NCBI GenBank assembly: GCA_963931865.1
Contig: OZ007514.1
Coordinates: 11,829,478 to 11,893,477 of the forward strand
Origin: Axinella damicornis
Taxonomy: Eukaryota > Porifera > Demospongiae > Axinellida > Axinellidae
Direction of reading: 5' to 3'
Length of the DNA stretch: 64,000 bases
Below the pieces are notes generated by a model. It saw nothing but the letters and a program-made list of their open reading frames with translations, made no database searches and was not told the origin of the DNA. Shown piece by piece: positions 23,197-34,849 of the stretch; the stretch's first letter is position 1, and each line of letters opens with the position of its first letter. Position numbers and translations under genes: made by a program.

Positions 23197-23233
23197 ATAG
23201 TCTCGGTACGCGAATAGTCTGGTACCGAGACTA
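23197..23233. mobile_element. 37-bp minimal palindromic TAGTCTCGG element
   Basis: ATAGTCTCGGTACGCGAATA followed by GTCTGGTACCGAGACTA, flanked by TGCTACCT on both sides (23189-23196, 23234-23241). A neighbouring tandem copy at about 23258-23283 (ACTGCTACCTATCATAAAAC) has no insertion and serves as the empty site. Confidence 0.85.
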
Positions 23234-23780
23234 TGCTACCTATCATAAAACTCAGTCAGTATACTGCTACCTATCATAAAACTACTTAGCTGTACTAGCT
23301 ACTAACACCCTGTACTAAGAATGTACAACATAATTTGTGGGGCGAGCCTGAGCGAGTGCACGTACTTGCAGTAGTCTATCGGGCCGGCTAAGCCCCTCGA
23401 ATTTTCCCCAGCACAGATCAACTCACGTGACCGCACTGGGTAAAGGATCAGAGTTCCTACCGGGTCTAGCTTTGGACCACTTACCATAGATCTAATCAAA
23501 TTGCGGCTGTCATGTGGGATCTCAGTACAAACGTTGAGGACTGTCGCCTGCGTTTGCTGCTCTCCTGCACAGCAACCAAACAGACAGAACTACAAGCAGC
23601 GAACGTGCACTTTTCCTATACGTTACATAATTATGGTTGCGGGTAACCTAACACTATTCGAAGAACTTCCGCTTGCCGTGCCTCCTCCTTCAACCGCTCC
23701 TGTACCTGAACCTGAGAATCCCACTCTTCATTCAATCAACAACAGCACACTGCAAGACATTGAGTGTCGACCCATCTTAA

Positions 23781-24614
23781 CCCTTTCCCCGATGTAGCCG
23801 GATATATCCGGCATGAGCACATGCGCATCTCCATAAAATACACTTTGGACCCTAGCGTCGCGAAGAACTTTCTGAGCATGCTCAGAACGTTGCTCTAGCA
23901 CGTGGTATTTTCTAGAACATTCTACGGCATCGCATAAGTTCCAAATGCATAAGTTCCAAAAATGCATAAGTTCCAAAAATTTCAAGATGGCTAACATGTA
24001 TAGTGTAAGCGGTGTTGTTGAACGACTGGATGACTTCGATTTCGACCTGGACGATGGATTAGACAGCGATTTCGGGCGAGAAGGAGTCCGTAGCTACCTT
24101 TCCAGGGCTGGCTTGGACGGTTTGGAGGACGTGCATCGCGGTGATCACGACAGAGCAGACAATGGAGGACGAAGACACTCGCGGTGATAGAGACGATCAA
24201 GAAATGGATACTCTCCTCCCCCTGGTCCGGTTCAGGGTGATCTGGACGCTGCCTCGAGTAAGTCTACACCTAGATATAAAGTTTAGTAATCCAGGAAAGA
24301 ACAGATAATCATTCCTAGTGTGAATGTATTCTGTAGGCTTGGTAAAGAGCACTCGGAACAGTCCTGCCCCTCCTCCTCCTCAAGGCTCGCCAGCTCCTCC
24401 TGTGTTTTCAGAAGGTCTGCATGGAGTAGTCCAGTCCCTTGCAGTCATGGATCAGCCAGCTCAACTCCTTCCCCTCATGGATAAACCAGTTCTTTCCCAT
24501 AGTACGTAACAGGTCGCCTGTCAGTACTGGACGAGGACGGAACAAGGAAATGGACAAAGGACAAGACGAGGACATGGTATGGTGATTAGCAAGGGATTTG
24601 GGAGAGGAGTGTGT

Positions 24615-24665
<51 letters not shown>

Positions 24666-25489
24666 GGAGGAGTACAGTGGAGGGAGTGACAGACAGAGAG
24701 CGGCAGACAGAGAGCAAGTGAGGAGAGAGCGAGTGCAAGTGCAGTTCACAGTCCGCCTACGCATGGCCAGTACATTCTACAGGGGTATACGTAAAATCTG
24801 TAGCTACATGTATAGGAGAGGAGAGTCTATCTCTTCAACCAAATCCAGGTCCTCCTGTTGATGACAGTGTATTGTGTGGACCTTTGCAAGGTCTTTTTTT
24901 TTACAACGAGGAATTGCTGGTAGTGGAGACAGCTAGGTGTACGTAACGTAAGACGCATTATTGAAGGCCACCATCTGACGTCACTTTTGCCGAAATGGTG
25001 GTATTCTGTCATGCACACACAATCATGCAGGTTGGGGATACTCCAGTGATGAAATATGCCCTGGCACTGTGGCCTTTGTCCCTGTACTCCGAAGATTCTA
25101 AATTCTCTTCCTTGGATTTGAGGGCGTGTGCGGTCTTCTACAAAAAGCAGTTTCGTAGCCTTGTCTTGGTGATGCTCCTGTCTGCTCTGTTGGACTCCTG
25201 GAATCATATGAGGGGTTCTTGAGGATAGCATGACAATACACAAGTGTTGTATTCTTGAAAATGCTTGTATGGCATGCTGTTAACAAAAATAATAATAATA
25301 ATAATCATCATCTTATTCATGAAAAATGTCATATAAACCCGTATTTTTGCCGTGTGCACCTGTTCTATGGGGCTAAAAGTGAGATCATAACGTGTATAAA
25401 TAGCTCAGCTACTTGAAAAGAATGCTAAGGACTCTGCCGTGCTATTCAATTTTCTGCGTGAAACACAAATTAATTCATCGGGGAAAGGG
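23781..25489. mobile_element. piggyBac-type transposon, non-autonomous
   Basis: Flanked by TTAA at 23777-23780 and 25490-25493, with inverted ends CCCTTTCCCCGATG and CATCGGGGAAAGGG. TTAA duplication and CCC termini are the piggyBac signature. Inside, 23985-24187 (+) opens with MANMYSVSGVVERLDDFDFD and an acidic stretch, similar in style to the N-terminus of piggyBac transposases. The catalytic DDD core and C-terminal zinc finger are not seen. A (GT)n tract joined to a 36-base G run lies at 24610-24664. Confidence 0.85.
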
Positions 25490-25493
25490 TTAA

Positions 25494-26900
25494 ACCGAAG
25501 AATCGCACACCGGAATATGGGCAAAACAATGGAAACAGAGCTATATAACTACTATTCTCTTGGACTGTGAATAGTAACATGCCTTGCATTTCCATCTGCT
25601 GTTCATGTAGCTAACTAACCTGCATGCATTATGCCGAGATTATTGTTGAACTGAAAGCTATGAAGATTAATCTGTGATAGCATGGTTTGCTGTGGTATTT
25701 GGAATTAATAGCACTCATAATGCAGTAAATTGCACTTGGCTTCGCCTCGTGCAATTCCCTCCTGCATTGCTCGTGCTATTAAGGTAGCACTATCCCTTTA
25801 CCGTTAGGGTACCTTTAACCGTCGGGGCCCCGACGGTTAAAGGTACCCTAACGGTAAAGGGATAATGCTACCTTAATCCCAAATACCACAGCAAACCATG
25901 CTATTGCATACCAATACCGATTACCGATCCGATTGTCGGTGCATCACTATTACTGTTTTGCAACAACAATGCTTGCACTCCAAACCCGTCAGTAAGTTCA
26001 TTGCTGATTGCCAGAAGTAAGCGAAATGGCATATTATTAAGCTAATATGTATGGGTAGCAACCGTGCAATGCTAGTATATAATGTAAACCATATGCACTA
26101 AAATTACACTCTAGGGGAAAAATTGTGCCACGTAAATAATGAATTTTTGACTACTTCAGAATGGCCTGCAAAGATTCTGACTACACCGTCGTCATCGATA
26201 TCAAGCAGTGTGTTGAAACTCACCTTGGTGGTGGATATACCAGCACTTTTGTCGTGCTGTCGGCCGCCGGCACCATTGCTCAATCGCCTTCTTTGACATT
26301 GGTTGCCAGTAGCTACTGTCTTACAAAGGCCCCACAAACATTCTGACCACACAGCCATGGTCGCTGTCGTTCACTGATCAACACTCACATGCCGAAACTC
26401 ACCATGCTGGCGAAGTTGTTAGCGCTGTAATAAGTTCTTTGGACGCCATTGCTGACTCAATCAACTCGAGCATGGTCCACACGGACATGTGTGTTAATTA
26501 GAGTGAACTGCAATAGCTTGCGCAACCAGCGAGTTGCAACCGGTAGCAACATTATTGTAGTAGTAAGTGTTTCCAAGGAGATTGGACGCACTTCATAAGC
26601 CACCTGACAGAGATTAAAATGTCAGGAATATTAATCAGAGCTGTATATGGAGTAATAGTATAAACTCCACAAAAGCAGCTGTTTCGTCATCGCTCCACAG
26701 GCATTTCAAAGTCAAGACACTTCCTTGCCATGTCTTTAGACTGGTGAGTCGTGTTCCTAGACAGAGAGAGATGTAAAGACGCCCATGTGCATTAAGGTCT
26801 AAAGGAAGCATACCGTGACATAGAGCACTGCTGCTTAGTTTGGCAGCAATACAGTTTTACTAAAATGACGCTTTAGTTACACCATACTCATAATCAGCTT
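25494..26900. other. Spacer upstream of NLR1 with foldback element
   Basis: Holds the foldback element 25678-25904. Around 26460-26560 the sequence (GAGCATGGTCC..., CCAGCGAGTTGCAACCGGT) is homologous to 38580-38690 upstream of NLR2. Short open frames at 26.1-26.4 kb show no recognisable domain. Confidence 0.5.
25678..25904. mobile_element. Foldback MITE with nested palindrome
   Basis: Outer inverted ends ATAGCATGGTTTGCTGTGGT and its complement at right. The inner part, 25782-25875, is a second near-perfect palindrome of about 47-bp arms around CCGTCGGGGCCCCGACGG. No target duplication was fixed with certainty. Confidence 0.8.
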
Positions 26901-27034
26901 GATTTATAAATTTTCGTGGTTGAGGGCGAATAATGTTTTAACAACCCGATCTACGGTAGTGACATGTTCACGCACTCCCCACATATCACCTGCAGTTAGA
27001 CTGTCTTTCCATTCAGTGGCAGGCGTAGAGCAAC

Positions 27035-27194
27035 AGCTCCACCCACTCACAGTGGAGCAGGCTGGCACCATGACTTATTTGTAATCACTTCCTTCTTCTG
27101 CAGGGGACTCTCCACAGCAGCATACCCTCAACTTAGATTTACCGATTTAGTGTCAGACTGTCAAGACGTTTCGCATTATATCCTGAGCTTCAAA
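27035..27194 (+). promoter_or_regulatory. Conserved NLR leader with 5'-UTR splice acceptor
   Basis: All three NLRs share an upstream block: CACAG..GCAGGCTGGCA, then a pyrimidine tract ending CTTCTGCAG|GGGA, about 80-110 bases before ATGGCTAC (here 27096-27106; also about 39690-39706 and 49100-49115). It reads as the acceptor of an intron in the 5' UTR, so the true promoter is further upstream. Inference from conservation and splice consensus. Confidence 0.55.
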
Positions 27195-30100
27195 ATGGCT
27201 ACTCGACCCTCTTTGGAGGAACTGCTAAAAGGTGTCCCTGCTGCAAGACTCAACCAGCCCTGCAAAGATGAATGTCTTTGTAGGTTAGCCCTCTCTATTA
27301 CAAAATGGCACAGCATAGCACCATTCCTGGGGCTCACTGATGTTGATGAGGAAGAGATTTCATTCTTGTACCCCAACGAACTCAGGAGGCAGACAGTTGC
27401 GATGCTACGAAAATGGAAATCCAAGCACGGGAAGAAGGCAACATACAAAAGGTTAGCAAGAATTTTTCGGGACCTTGCTTTCACGAATGTGGTAGAGGAG
27501 ATCTGTGAACTCCTCAACAGTCCAGACTCCAGTGACAGTGAGTCTGATGAAGGTAGTGCCATTGAGCCAGAAGCTGTTTCAGAACTTCAAGTTCAGCAGC
27601 CTCAGTCCGCTGACATTGGTGTCCTGAATTCCTATGCTCAATATCTTCGAGGAAGATACAGTGCAAGACTTCCCACATTTCTGACTCTTCAGTGGCCCCC
27701 TCCACCAACCAAGAAAGTCTTTAACCTTGCGATGATTGTGAAAGAGAGGATACAAGGACCATTACTTGATGAGGAACTTGTTAAGCTGACCGTAAGAGGC
27801 AATGTGGATGATATAGTAGCAAGAAAAACATCTGTAAAGTTGGAGAACATATTTGATCATGAAAGAGCAAAACAAAGATTTGTTTTGGTGGAGGGAGCAC
27901 CAGGAGCAGGAAAGAGCACTCTAGCTTGGCACATTTGCCAGAAGTGGGAATGTGGTGAGCTCTTCCAGGAATTTAGATTGGTGATCTTTGTGCAACTGCG
28001 AGAACCAGCCATTCAGGAAGCCAAATCATTAGTAGATCTTCTTCCAGCTAAAAACGAGAAGATGGCAAGTGATGTTGTTGCCCAAATTAGTGCATGTGAA
28101 GGCCAGGGAATACTTTTCGTGGTCGACAGTTGGGATGAACTTCCTGTTCAGTATCACAAATTTTCAATCTTTGAGAAGTTGATATGCTATCCAGAAAGCC
28201 TGAATCTGCATTTAAGCACCCTTCTCATCACCTCTCGTCCCATAGCTTCAGGTAAACTTCAACCTCTAGTTTCTTCCAGAATTGAAATTGTGGGGTTCAC
28301 TAAGTCTGAAGTAAAGGAGTACTTCGACAGTGCTCTAGGTGGTAGCGACCTTGTGCAAAAACTTCAAGATCAACTTGCAGAACGTCCAGTGATAGAGGCA
28401 GCCTGCTACCTTCCTCTGAATGCTGCCATTGTAGTGCGCCTCTTTCTTGACTATCACACCCTCCCAAAGACACTGCATGGAGTGTTCACCTCACTTGTTG
28501 TCTCCTGCATTACGAGGCATCTTACCAAGCTCTCAGGTAAGGGAACATGGGATGACCTCCCCCGTATTGAGTCACTGGATGAACTTCCACCTGAAGTTGA
28601 GATGGATTTCTGCAATATCTGTCTTTTAGCCTACCAGGGAATACTGAAAAACCAGGTAACATTTTCAAACCAGGATTTGCAGTCCCTTCAGCCAACCCTC
28701 TCATCACAGCTGAATACCTTGAGCTTGATCCAGGGAACAGAAAGTTTCCGAAGGTCAATTCTGTACAACTTCTTGCACCTACAGATTCAAGAGTTGCTTG
28801 CTGCATTCCACATTTCAAAACTGCCACCAAGTGAGCAGGTGAAGATCTTTAAAGACCTCTTTGGGCAATCTAGATTCACTGCTGTCTTTGAGTTTTATGC
28901 AGTGTTCACAAAACTTGAGACTGAAGGTATTCGAGAGATTGTACTAAGTATGGTGAAAGGGTTGACTTTCCATAGTAGAGGTATTTTAGTATCCCTTCTT
29001 CACTGCTTGTATGAGGCTCAGGATCTCTCACTATGTAGATATGTAGTATCTTTGTTAGGAGGTAAACTAGACCTGTCAGATACCTCACTGAGCCCAGTAG
29101 ATTGTCTCTCTGTTGGTTACTTCCTTCGATGCACTTGCCTCACCACCACCGGCACGTTTGAGGTGGAGCTTCTTGATTGTAATCTTGATGATTACAAGAT
29201 TGCTTGTGTAGTTCGAGAGCTATCTAAATGCTGCAATGATAGACATGTTAATTTTGAGATCAGATTAGGCAGTTCACGTTTTCCAGCCGTGGTGTTGGAT
29301 AAACTCTACAATCCAGACGTGGTACAGGAACTGCCAGTCGCAGCAATCTTTGCAAGTGCTATCTCATCCCTATTGTGTTGTTGCTCTATAATTTCACTTG
29401 ACTTTTCACGTGCACTCCGTACTCTTAAAAAAGAAGAACTTTACCACTTGTCTTGTGCTGTTTCTACCAACTCTTCCCTTGCGAAGCTGAATTTATGTCA
29501 TTGTTCACTGCAAGTCACGGGTATCAATGGCCCAGCTCTTACTGAAATGTTGAAAGTAAACAAGACCCTACAAACACTTGATATGTCTGAGAACAATGGT
29601 GTGGCAGATGTGGGTGCTTTCTTTATAGCAGAAGGATTGCTACACAACAGTGGACTGAAACACCTTAAGTTGAGAGAATGTGGCATCACTGCAGAAGGAG
29701 CCAAGTCCATTGCTGATGCATTGAAAGTGAACAGTACACTAGAACATTTGAACATGACCCACAATACTATAGGTGACACTGGTGTTGCAGATGTGGGTGT
29801 CTTCGTTGTAGCAGAAGGATTGCTACACAACTGTGGACTGAAGCACCTTGAGTTGGAGTGCTGTGGCATCACTGCAGGAGGAACCAAGTCTATTGCTGAT
29901 GCATTGAAAGTGAACCGGACACTAGAATGTTTGAACGTAAATGGCAACACTATAGATGACACTGGTGCTGTTCACATGGCAGAAGCATTGAAATCCAACA
30001 ATGCGCTGAAGAGACTTGAGCTTGCTTGCTGTGGTCTGACAGAGAAGGGACTGGCTGTACTGTCTGCTTCACTAGTTGTGAATAATTGTCTTCAGTACTT

Positions 30101-30389
30101 AGACATAGCCAGCCATGCAAGTTGCAGCTATAGAGGGTTTGGCCCACTACAATATTCAGGGAAATGTGTACTAAACTGCAAAAGCTTGAAGCAATTTGTG
30201 TCATGCTTGCAAGAGAATCTCCATCTTACAAATCTCAGACTTGGACCAGCAAGAGATGCTCCATACAGGTGGGATATAGTTGAAGGTGAATCATCAGCTC
30301 TGAATCAGCTTTGCCAAGACAGATGTCTCCCAGAGCTAAAGATTGCGTGTTTATCTGTGTTTGAGGAGAGTGATGATGAATACATGTAG
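27195..30389 (+). CDS. NLR1: Death-NACHT-LRR innate immune receptor
   Basis: Intracellular NOD-like receptor, 1064 residues in one exon. I start at the ATG giving MATRPSLEELLKG because NLR2 and NLR3 start there; an in-frame ATG 45 bases upstream is not conserved. Residues ~25-110 form a Death-fold domain (SIAPFLGLT, LRKWKSKHGKKATYKRL). An acidic linker (SSDSESDEG) follows. The NACHT has P-loop GAPGAGKST at ~234-242 and Walker B ILFVVDSWDE at ~306-315, followed by helical regions. C-terminal LRRs carry GLKHLKLRECGITAEGAKSI-type repeats. It has 61 residues of extra LRR relative to its paralogues. Presumed role is ligand sensing and oligomerisation to recruit Death-domain partners, by family knowledge. 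Confidence 0.93.
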   Translation: MATRPSLEELLKGVPAARLNQPCKDECLCRLALSITKWHSIAPFLGLTDVDEEEISFLYPNELRRQTVAMLRKWKSKHGKKATYKRLARIFRDLAFTNVVEEICELLNSPDSSDSESDEGSAIEPEAVSELQVQQPQSADIGVLNSYAQYLRGRYSARLPTFLTLQWPPPPTKKVFNLAMIVKERIQGPLLDEELVKLTVRGNVDDIVARKTSVKLENIFDHERAKQRFVLVEGAPGAGKSTLAWHICQKWECGELFQEFRLVIFVQLREPAIQEAKSLVDLLPAKNEKMASDVVAQISACEGQGILFVVDSWDELPVQYHKFSIFEKLICYPESLNLHLSTLLITSRPIASGKLQPLVSSRIEIVGFTKSEVKEYFDSALGGSDLVQKLQDQLAERPVIEAACYLPLNAAIVVRLFLDYHTLPKTLHGVFTSLVVSCITRHLTKLSGKGTWDDLPRIESLDELPPEVEMDFCNICLLAYQGILKNQVTFSNQDLQSLQPTLSSQLNTLSLIQGTESFRRSILYNFLHLQIQELLAAFHISKLPPSEQVKIFKDLFGQSRFTAVFEFYAVFTKLETEGIREIVLSMVKGLTFHSRGILVSLLHCLYEAQDLSLCRYVVSLLGGKLDLSDTSLSPVDCLSVGYFLRCTCLTTTGTFEVELLDCNLDDYKIACVVRELSKCCNDRHVNFEIRLGSSRFPAVVLDKLYNPDVVQELPVAAIFASAISSLLCCCSIISLDFSRALRTLKKEELYHLSCAVSTNSSLAKLNLCHCSLQVTGINGPALTEMLKVNKTLQTLDMSENNGVADVGAFFIAEGLLHNSGLKHLKLRECGITAEGAKSIADALKVNSTLEHLNMTHNTIGDTGVADVGVFVVAEGLLHNCGLKHLELECCGITAGGTKSIADALKVNRTLECLNVNGNTIDDTGAVHMAEALKSNNALKRLELACCGLTEKGLAVLSASLVVNNCLQYLDIASHASCSYRGFGPLQYSGKCVLNCKSLKQFVSCLQENLHLTNLRLGPARDAPYRWDIVEGESSALNQLCQDRCLPELKIACLSVFEESDDEYM

Positions 30390-30490
30390 CTAAGTCATAA
30401 TGATTGTTTCCAGCAGTACCTTTATGCATGTTTTGCTTCATCACAAAGAACCATATGTCGTTCAAGTGCATATTATGAGGCGGCAAAGGA

Positions 30491-31202
30491 GTGTTCAACT
30501 TCCCATATCATGCCATGGGTACTGACTATGAAGCTGGACCCTCCCATTGTGGACTGCAGCTGCAGATAATATTATTTCCTCACCAGGATGCATGGAATAG
30601 AAATGCCAAAATTCCAGCTGCCCTTCTGGGATCATGCACTTACAGAGTAGGTGTGCATGGGAGAGAAGACAGTCACATGCATGCTGATTGCTCATCAACT
30701 TCGATCAGTACGAGTGTGTGGAACGATTATAGGATATAGCTAGCTATATCAGGTTGGAAGAACCAGGGACTTTAATTACTCATGGTCAATACAATAACAA
30801 TCAACCTCTCAGTAGCCATAGCTACTATAGCATGCATGTTGACGGTGTGGTTCTTGTACTCGCGAACAGGTAGATAGTGCATTAATTTGGACAGTTGCAG
30901 GATTCACAGAAAGCGGTGACTCATCATTTAGTGGTGAACAATGGGTTTCTATGTGTCCATGTGAATAAAATGTTGGCAACGATTACTTCTGTGAGAGTGC
31001 TTATACTGGCACAGATTTCTATGGCTTGGGACGAACTTTCTCTCCTGATGATCCTCTGTGGGATGGCCAGGACTGCCTATCCACTAGCACGTGCTGCCAG
31101 TTCAACAGTCCTCCATGCTTCACAAAGACCCTATCCAATTGTTAACCCAACAACGGACGATATTGAATTGCATGAAGTGTTGCAGTAGAACTCTATGTTC
31201 AG
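30491..31202 (+). pseudogene. Broken Cys-rich secreted-protein gene, copy B
   Basis: Starts about 100 bases after the NLR1 stop. Fragments in changing frames match copy A: the GGTCAATACAATAACAATCA block, a VDG motif, IWTVAGFTESGDSSFSGEQW, CPCE, GNDYFCES, the DDPLWDGQDC block, STCCQFNSPPC. Stops and indels are throughout, and the C-terminal IELYVQ is damaged to ...VELYVQ. Clearly non-functional. Confidence 0.75.
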
Positions 31203-32799
31203 TAAGTGATTAAAAGTTTGTACATTTTCTTTGTGCATGCATCAGTCACATACTGTTGTGCAGATTAGCGTGGACATAAAAAAATTATTTTAGAAAGGTA
31301 ATTCTATAGAAATTGGTTATCATGTCGATAAATATCATGTAATTCACTAACCTGTACCAAATGAGTGGACAAAAAGACAATTCCATATGATCACATTTGC
31401 ACTGTGCCCAACATCCACACTCCTCACATACCACACCCAGTCACACCACTTAATGATGATGCAACTCACTTATAAAATGTAACGGAATGTGAGTATCTAT
31501 TTCTTTAAAGCAATACAATGATAGCTACGTACGAAGGAAATTTAATTAGCTAAGACAGACATGTGTGCACTGTTAACAGTAGAATATGTTGTTTGCGAAC
31601 TACCGTCAACGTCCAAGATTGGTCCTGCAGGAAGTGCATACTTCAAGTATTGGTAACGGCCCTAACGGGCACGCATGCGCCTTCAGCACTGGCCCTGGCC
31701 CTAACCCTTCACCCTACTTCCTGCCAAGCCAATAACCACTTAATATTTATACTCACTAGCTACATAACTACACTGCAATAATAGTTCAGCAGTGGGTGGC
31801 TACTGCAACTCCCAGTGAATTCCTTCTATCCGAGGTTGTTTTTTTTTTCATTTTTAGTGCACCAGCCCTTGTTTACATTTTGTGGCACAATCATTCCCGC
31901 CCCACCTTAGCCACCTATGCCGCAAGAGTACCGGTACTGGTAAAATCAGATCTGATTCAGATCCGTTCCAGTTCTCGATGATTCAGAATGAAAACGTGTG
32001 TTGTGTTATTGTACACTAGCGCTCAACGTTCCCAGACGATTTTTCTCGGGGAATGTCATGCGTCAAATCTGGCCCGCGAGACTAGCTACACTCAAGACCG
32101 GCCGGCGACCAGGGGTGTTCCAAGACAGCGGCAGATCCTTCCTCGCCCCTCGGGGCTGGGGTCCAGATAAGCTCGCAGCAAAGTTAAGAAGGGGCTCTGT
32201 GTTCAGAAAAGCAGGCCGCTAAATCAGGTGGGTGCACTACGTGTATTGTATTGCCGGTATTGTACAATGTACAATGTTAAACCATAGATAATAGGTTACG
32301 TCTCTATTATCTATGGTTAAACAGGGTTGCTACATCAGCGGGCTGGTTTTCAGTAACGCCCTGTGTACAATAATTACCATTACAAGTAACTTCGCTCTCT
32401 CAGCTACTTCCCCTTCGTTCGCCTGCGTGAGTAATCCGGCGCCGGACAGCTCTCTGTGCAGAGCTGCTGCTCCCCGATTCGCGTCCGCTTCAGCTGCTGC
32501 TCCCCGCTTCAACTGCTGCTCCCCGATTGTGTCCGCTTCAACTGCTGCTTCCCGATTGCGTCCGCTTCGACTGCTGCTCCCTTCCATCCGCTTGTAGTCC
32601 CAGCTGTTCTGGAAGATTCCAGCCCATGCCCGGGCCCAATATTCTTGAACATTCTTCGCAGAGTTTGAGGTTCAAGTACGAAGGTCGCGCGTCACTAGTC
32701 TAGTCCCGCCCCCCGAACATCCCACTTCCGTCACTCAAAGACACACACACACATACACATTAAAATCTTAATGTATTGATGGTGCTACGTGTAGTAATA
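31203..32799. other. NLR1-NLR2 spacer: duplicated repeats
   Basis: 31947-32235 is the CAGATCCGTTCCAGTTCTCG repeat, shared with 22.97 and 45.13 kb, and includes a GCGACCAGGGGTGTTCCAAG block. 32385-32765 is the minisatellite-bearing element listed separately. An imperfect palindrome TAACCATAGATAATAG lies at 32278-32320. No gene seen. Confidence 0.6.
32385..32765 (+). repeat. CTGCTGCTCCCCGATTGCGTCC element, forward copy
   Basis: A ~30-bp minisatellite (GATTGCGTCCGCTTCAACTG, then CTGCTCCCC) is framed by unique blocks: CTACTTCCCC..TCG at left; AGCTGTTCTGGAAGATTCCA, a CCGCCCCC-AACATCCCACTT block and a (CA)n tract at right. The same element, inverted and with more units, is at 38010-38560. Confidence 0.8.
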
Positions 32800-32807
32800 T
32801 GTTACAT

Positions 32808-33535
32808 GTAGTCTCGGAACCACACCCTTAGCACGGGAGGCTAGGAAGGGTCTGGGCACGTGCCTAAATTCGAGTTGTCCTCACAGAATGCAATTATGCG
32901 TGGTAATTAGCGATCAGCTGCCATACCATGCGTACGATCACAGTCGACCTGCTCGTTGCTCTCCTCGACTTTTGTCAGGCACTGTCTAGTTGCTGGCGAC
33001 ACTGAAAGCCTGGAGAAAAATCATTTCCCTGACGTCATTCGCAATGAACACTTCTGATTCGTTAGGTCAACATTCCGACCTGGCATGGGCGTAGCTAGCA
33101 ATGAGGCAGAGGAGGCAGTTGCCTCCTCGCTTTTCTGAATAATGACGCGTGTGTCCGGAGTCCTAGATCCTCGCACACGCCGTGTACGATGTGCGTTCGA
33201 TCTGATGACAGAGACAGGAGCTAGGCTGACCATGAGACGGCGTATATACTCTTAACGCGGATAGTGCTGCAAGTCTGGGACACAGTCAGGGCACCGGCAT
33301 ATTGCTGTAGCATTTCGAGAGCAACTGTTTGCGCGCACTGCGGAAGTAATAAATCAACTCATGAATAATTAATTAGCTTGAAAATTTTCGCCACGTGCTT
33401 CGCGCGCACACAGGGAACTCCTTGCCTCCTCGGTCTCCAAATCCTAGCTACGCCCCTGCCTGGGGACAACTCGAATGTAAGATAGTGCCCAGACCTTCCT
33501 CGCCTCCCCGTGCGAAGGGTCTGGTTCCGAGAATA
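32808..33535. mobile_element. TAGTCTCGG element with nested insertion
   Basis: 728 bp, flanked by TGTTACAT on both sides (32800-32807, 33536-33543). Ends TAGTCTCGGAACCACACCC and GGGTCTGGTTCCGAGAATA. Inside, ATGGGCGTAGCTAGCAATGA (from ~33086) and its rough complement ATCCTAGCTACGCCCCTG (to ~33461), each next to CCTGG, mark a second element inserted into the first. Confidence 0.8.
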
Positions 33536-33958
33536 TGTTACATGTTGGGCGAGTCTGGCGCATAATAGTACACGATTTGACCTATACAAACTGATTGCAT
33601 TATGTATGCTGCAGTCATATCACCCTAATTATTAGCTCAAGCTACACAAGCCAGTGCATACCTACATCTCTTGATGGTATGATTACAGACCCCCAACCCT
33701 AGTCTGGTGAAGCCAGACCCTCACATGTGCACACACGGAGAAGGGTCTGGAATCAAGAAGGCCGGTTATTTCGGAACAGGGAGGTAGTTCGGAACACATA
33801 CCAACAGACATACCTACTCAGAGACTCATGCATTCATCCGCAATCTCACGCTTACTACAGCAAATGTCACGCATTATTAGCTAGCCGTTCAGGCTTATTT
33901 TGTCACTAGGGCCTGGGAATACGGCACGCGTATACATAACACGTGGCCGTATAGCTGT

Positions 33959-34262
33959 ATGGCTAATATGTGCCCTACAGACAAGGATGCCCGCAATTCG
34001 AGCGACGTAAATGGACTTCTATCCTGTGTCGATCTGCATCGACAAGGGGATAAACGCAGGCGCTACTACCTTGTCAAACTGCAAAATGTTGAGTGGTGGA
34101 GCCTTCTGCTAGCTAAGGTCCTAGTAGTAGGGACAGAAGCAATTGAAGCAACAGCAACTGGAATGAACTGCTGTGCACTCTCTTGAGCTGTTACAGTAGC
34201 ATGCCTCACGCATTCTAGCACCCTCTCACGCATTTTCACAGCACATCTCACTCCTTTACTTG
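33959..34262. repeat. Repeat shared with 63.6 kb
   Basis: AAATGGACTTCTATCCTGTG, GATAAACGCAGGCGCTAC and CTCACGCATTCTAGCACC also occur at 63638-63790 beside the second vWA gene. The ORF across it carries no known domain. Confidence 0.65.
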
Positions 34263-34269
34263 CTAAGTA

Positions 34270-34849
34270 CCGTAATTTGGGAAAGTTTCGTTGTTAAAAT
34301 ATTTTCGTAGACAGAGACGGCTACGAAAATTAAACGCACGAAAATATTTCGACAGCTAATTTTTAAAACAACGATAATTTTACGGTACGAACTCTGATTG
34401 CGAAACAGTCAATTCGAAGCTACTTCAAGCCGAAGGACGGTCTTCCCGATCCCAAGGGGTCGTTATCTTCTTGTCTGCCCTCGCAGGCAATCGCTCTTGC
34501 GAACAAGGAAGTGGAGAAGGTGACGAGCGATACAGGCAAGCAGCGTGGTCAATACAGGAGGTGAGACGAACTATTTTTGAGCGTTGCGTGGCTCCCTCTC
34601 ACATATCAGCATTTCTCCAGCTGCTGCCTCCCATATTTCTTTGTACACATGGTAGCCTCGAATACAACAGACTGTTGTTTCGAACTCCTCCATGCCAGAT
34701 CGCTCGAATTTCTCGGCGTCGCAAATGTACACGTGTTAAAAATGTTTCGTGTTAAAAATTTTTCGTTGCCCGGATGGGCTACGAAAATTTTTTAACACGA
34801 AAATATTTCACATGAAATATTTTCAACTCGAATAATTCTCAATTTACGG
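34270..34849 (+). mobile_element. pogo-like MITE with transposase N-terminal remnant
   Basis: 580 bp flanked by TA (34268-34269, 34850-34851), ends CCGTAATTTGGG and CAATTTACGG. Frame 34387-34564 reads KQSIRSYFKPKDGLPDP, then AIALANKEVEKV, then KQRGQYRR and a stop. This resembles the N-terminus of pogo-type (DDE_1) transposase proteins from sponges, as I recall them. An empty site (TTGCTAAGTAGTTGGCATCT) is present at 63778-63797. Confidence 0.85.

Noticed and set aside
28906..29088. Minus-strand ORFs inside the NLR genes
   Set aside because: Shadows of the NLR reading frame; they recur at the same place in all paralogues only because the sense strand is conserved.
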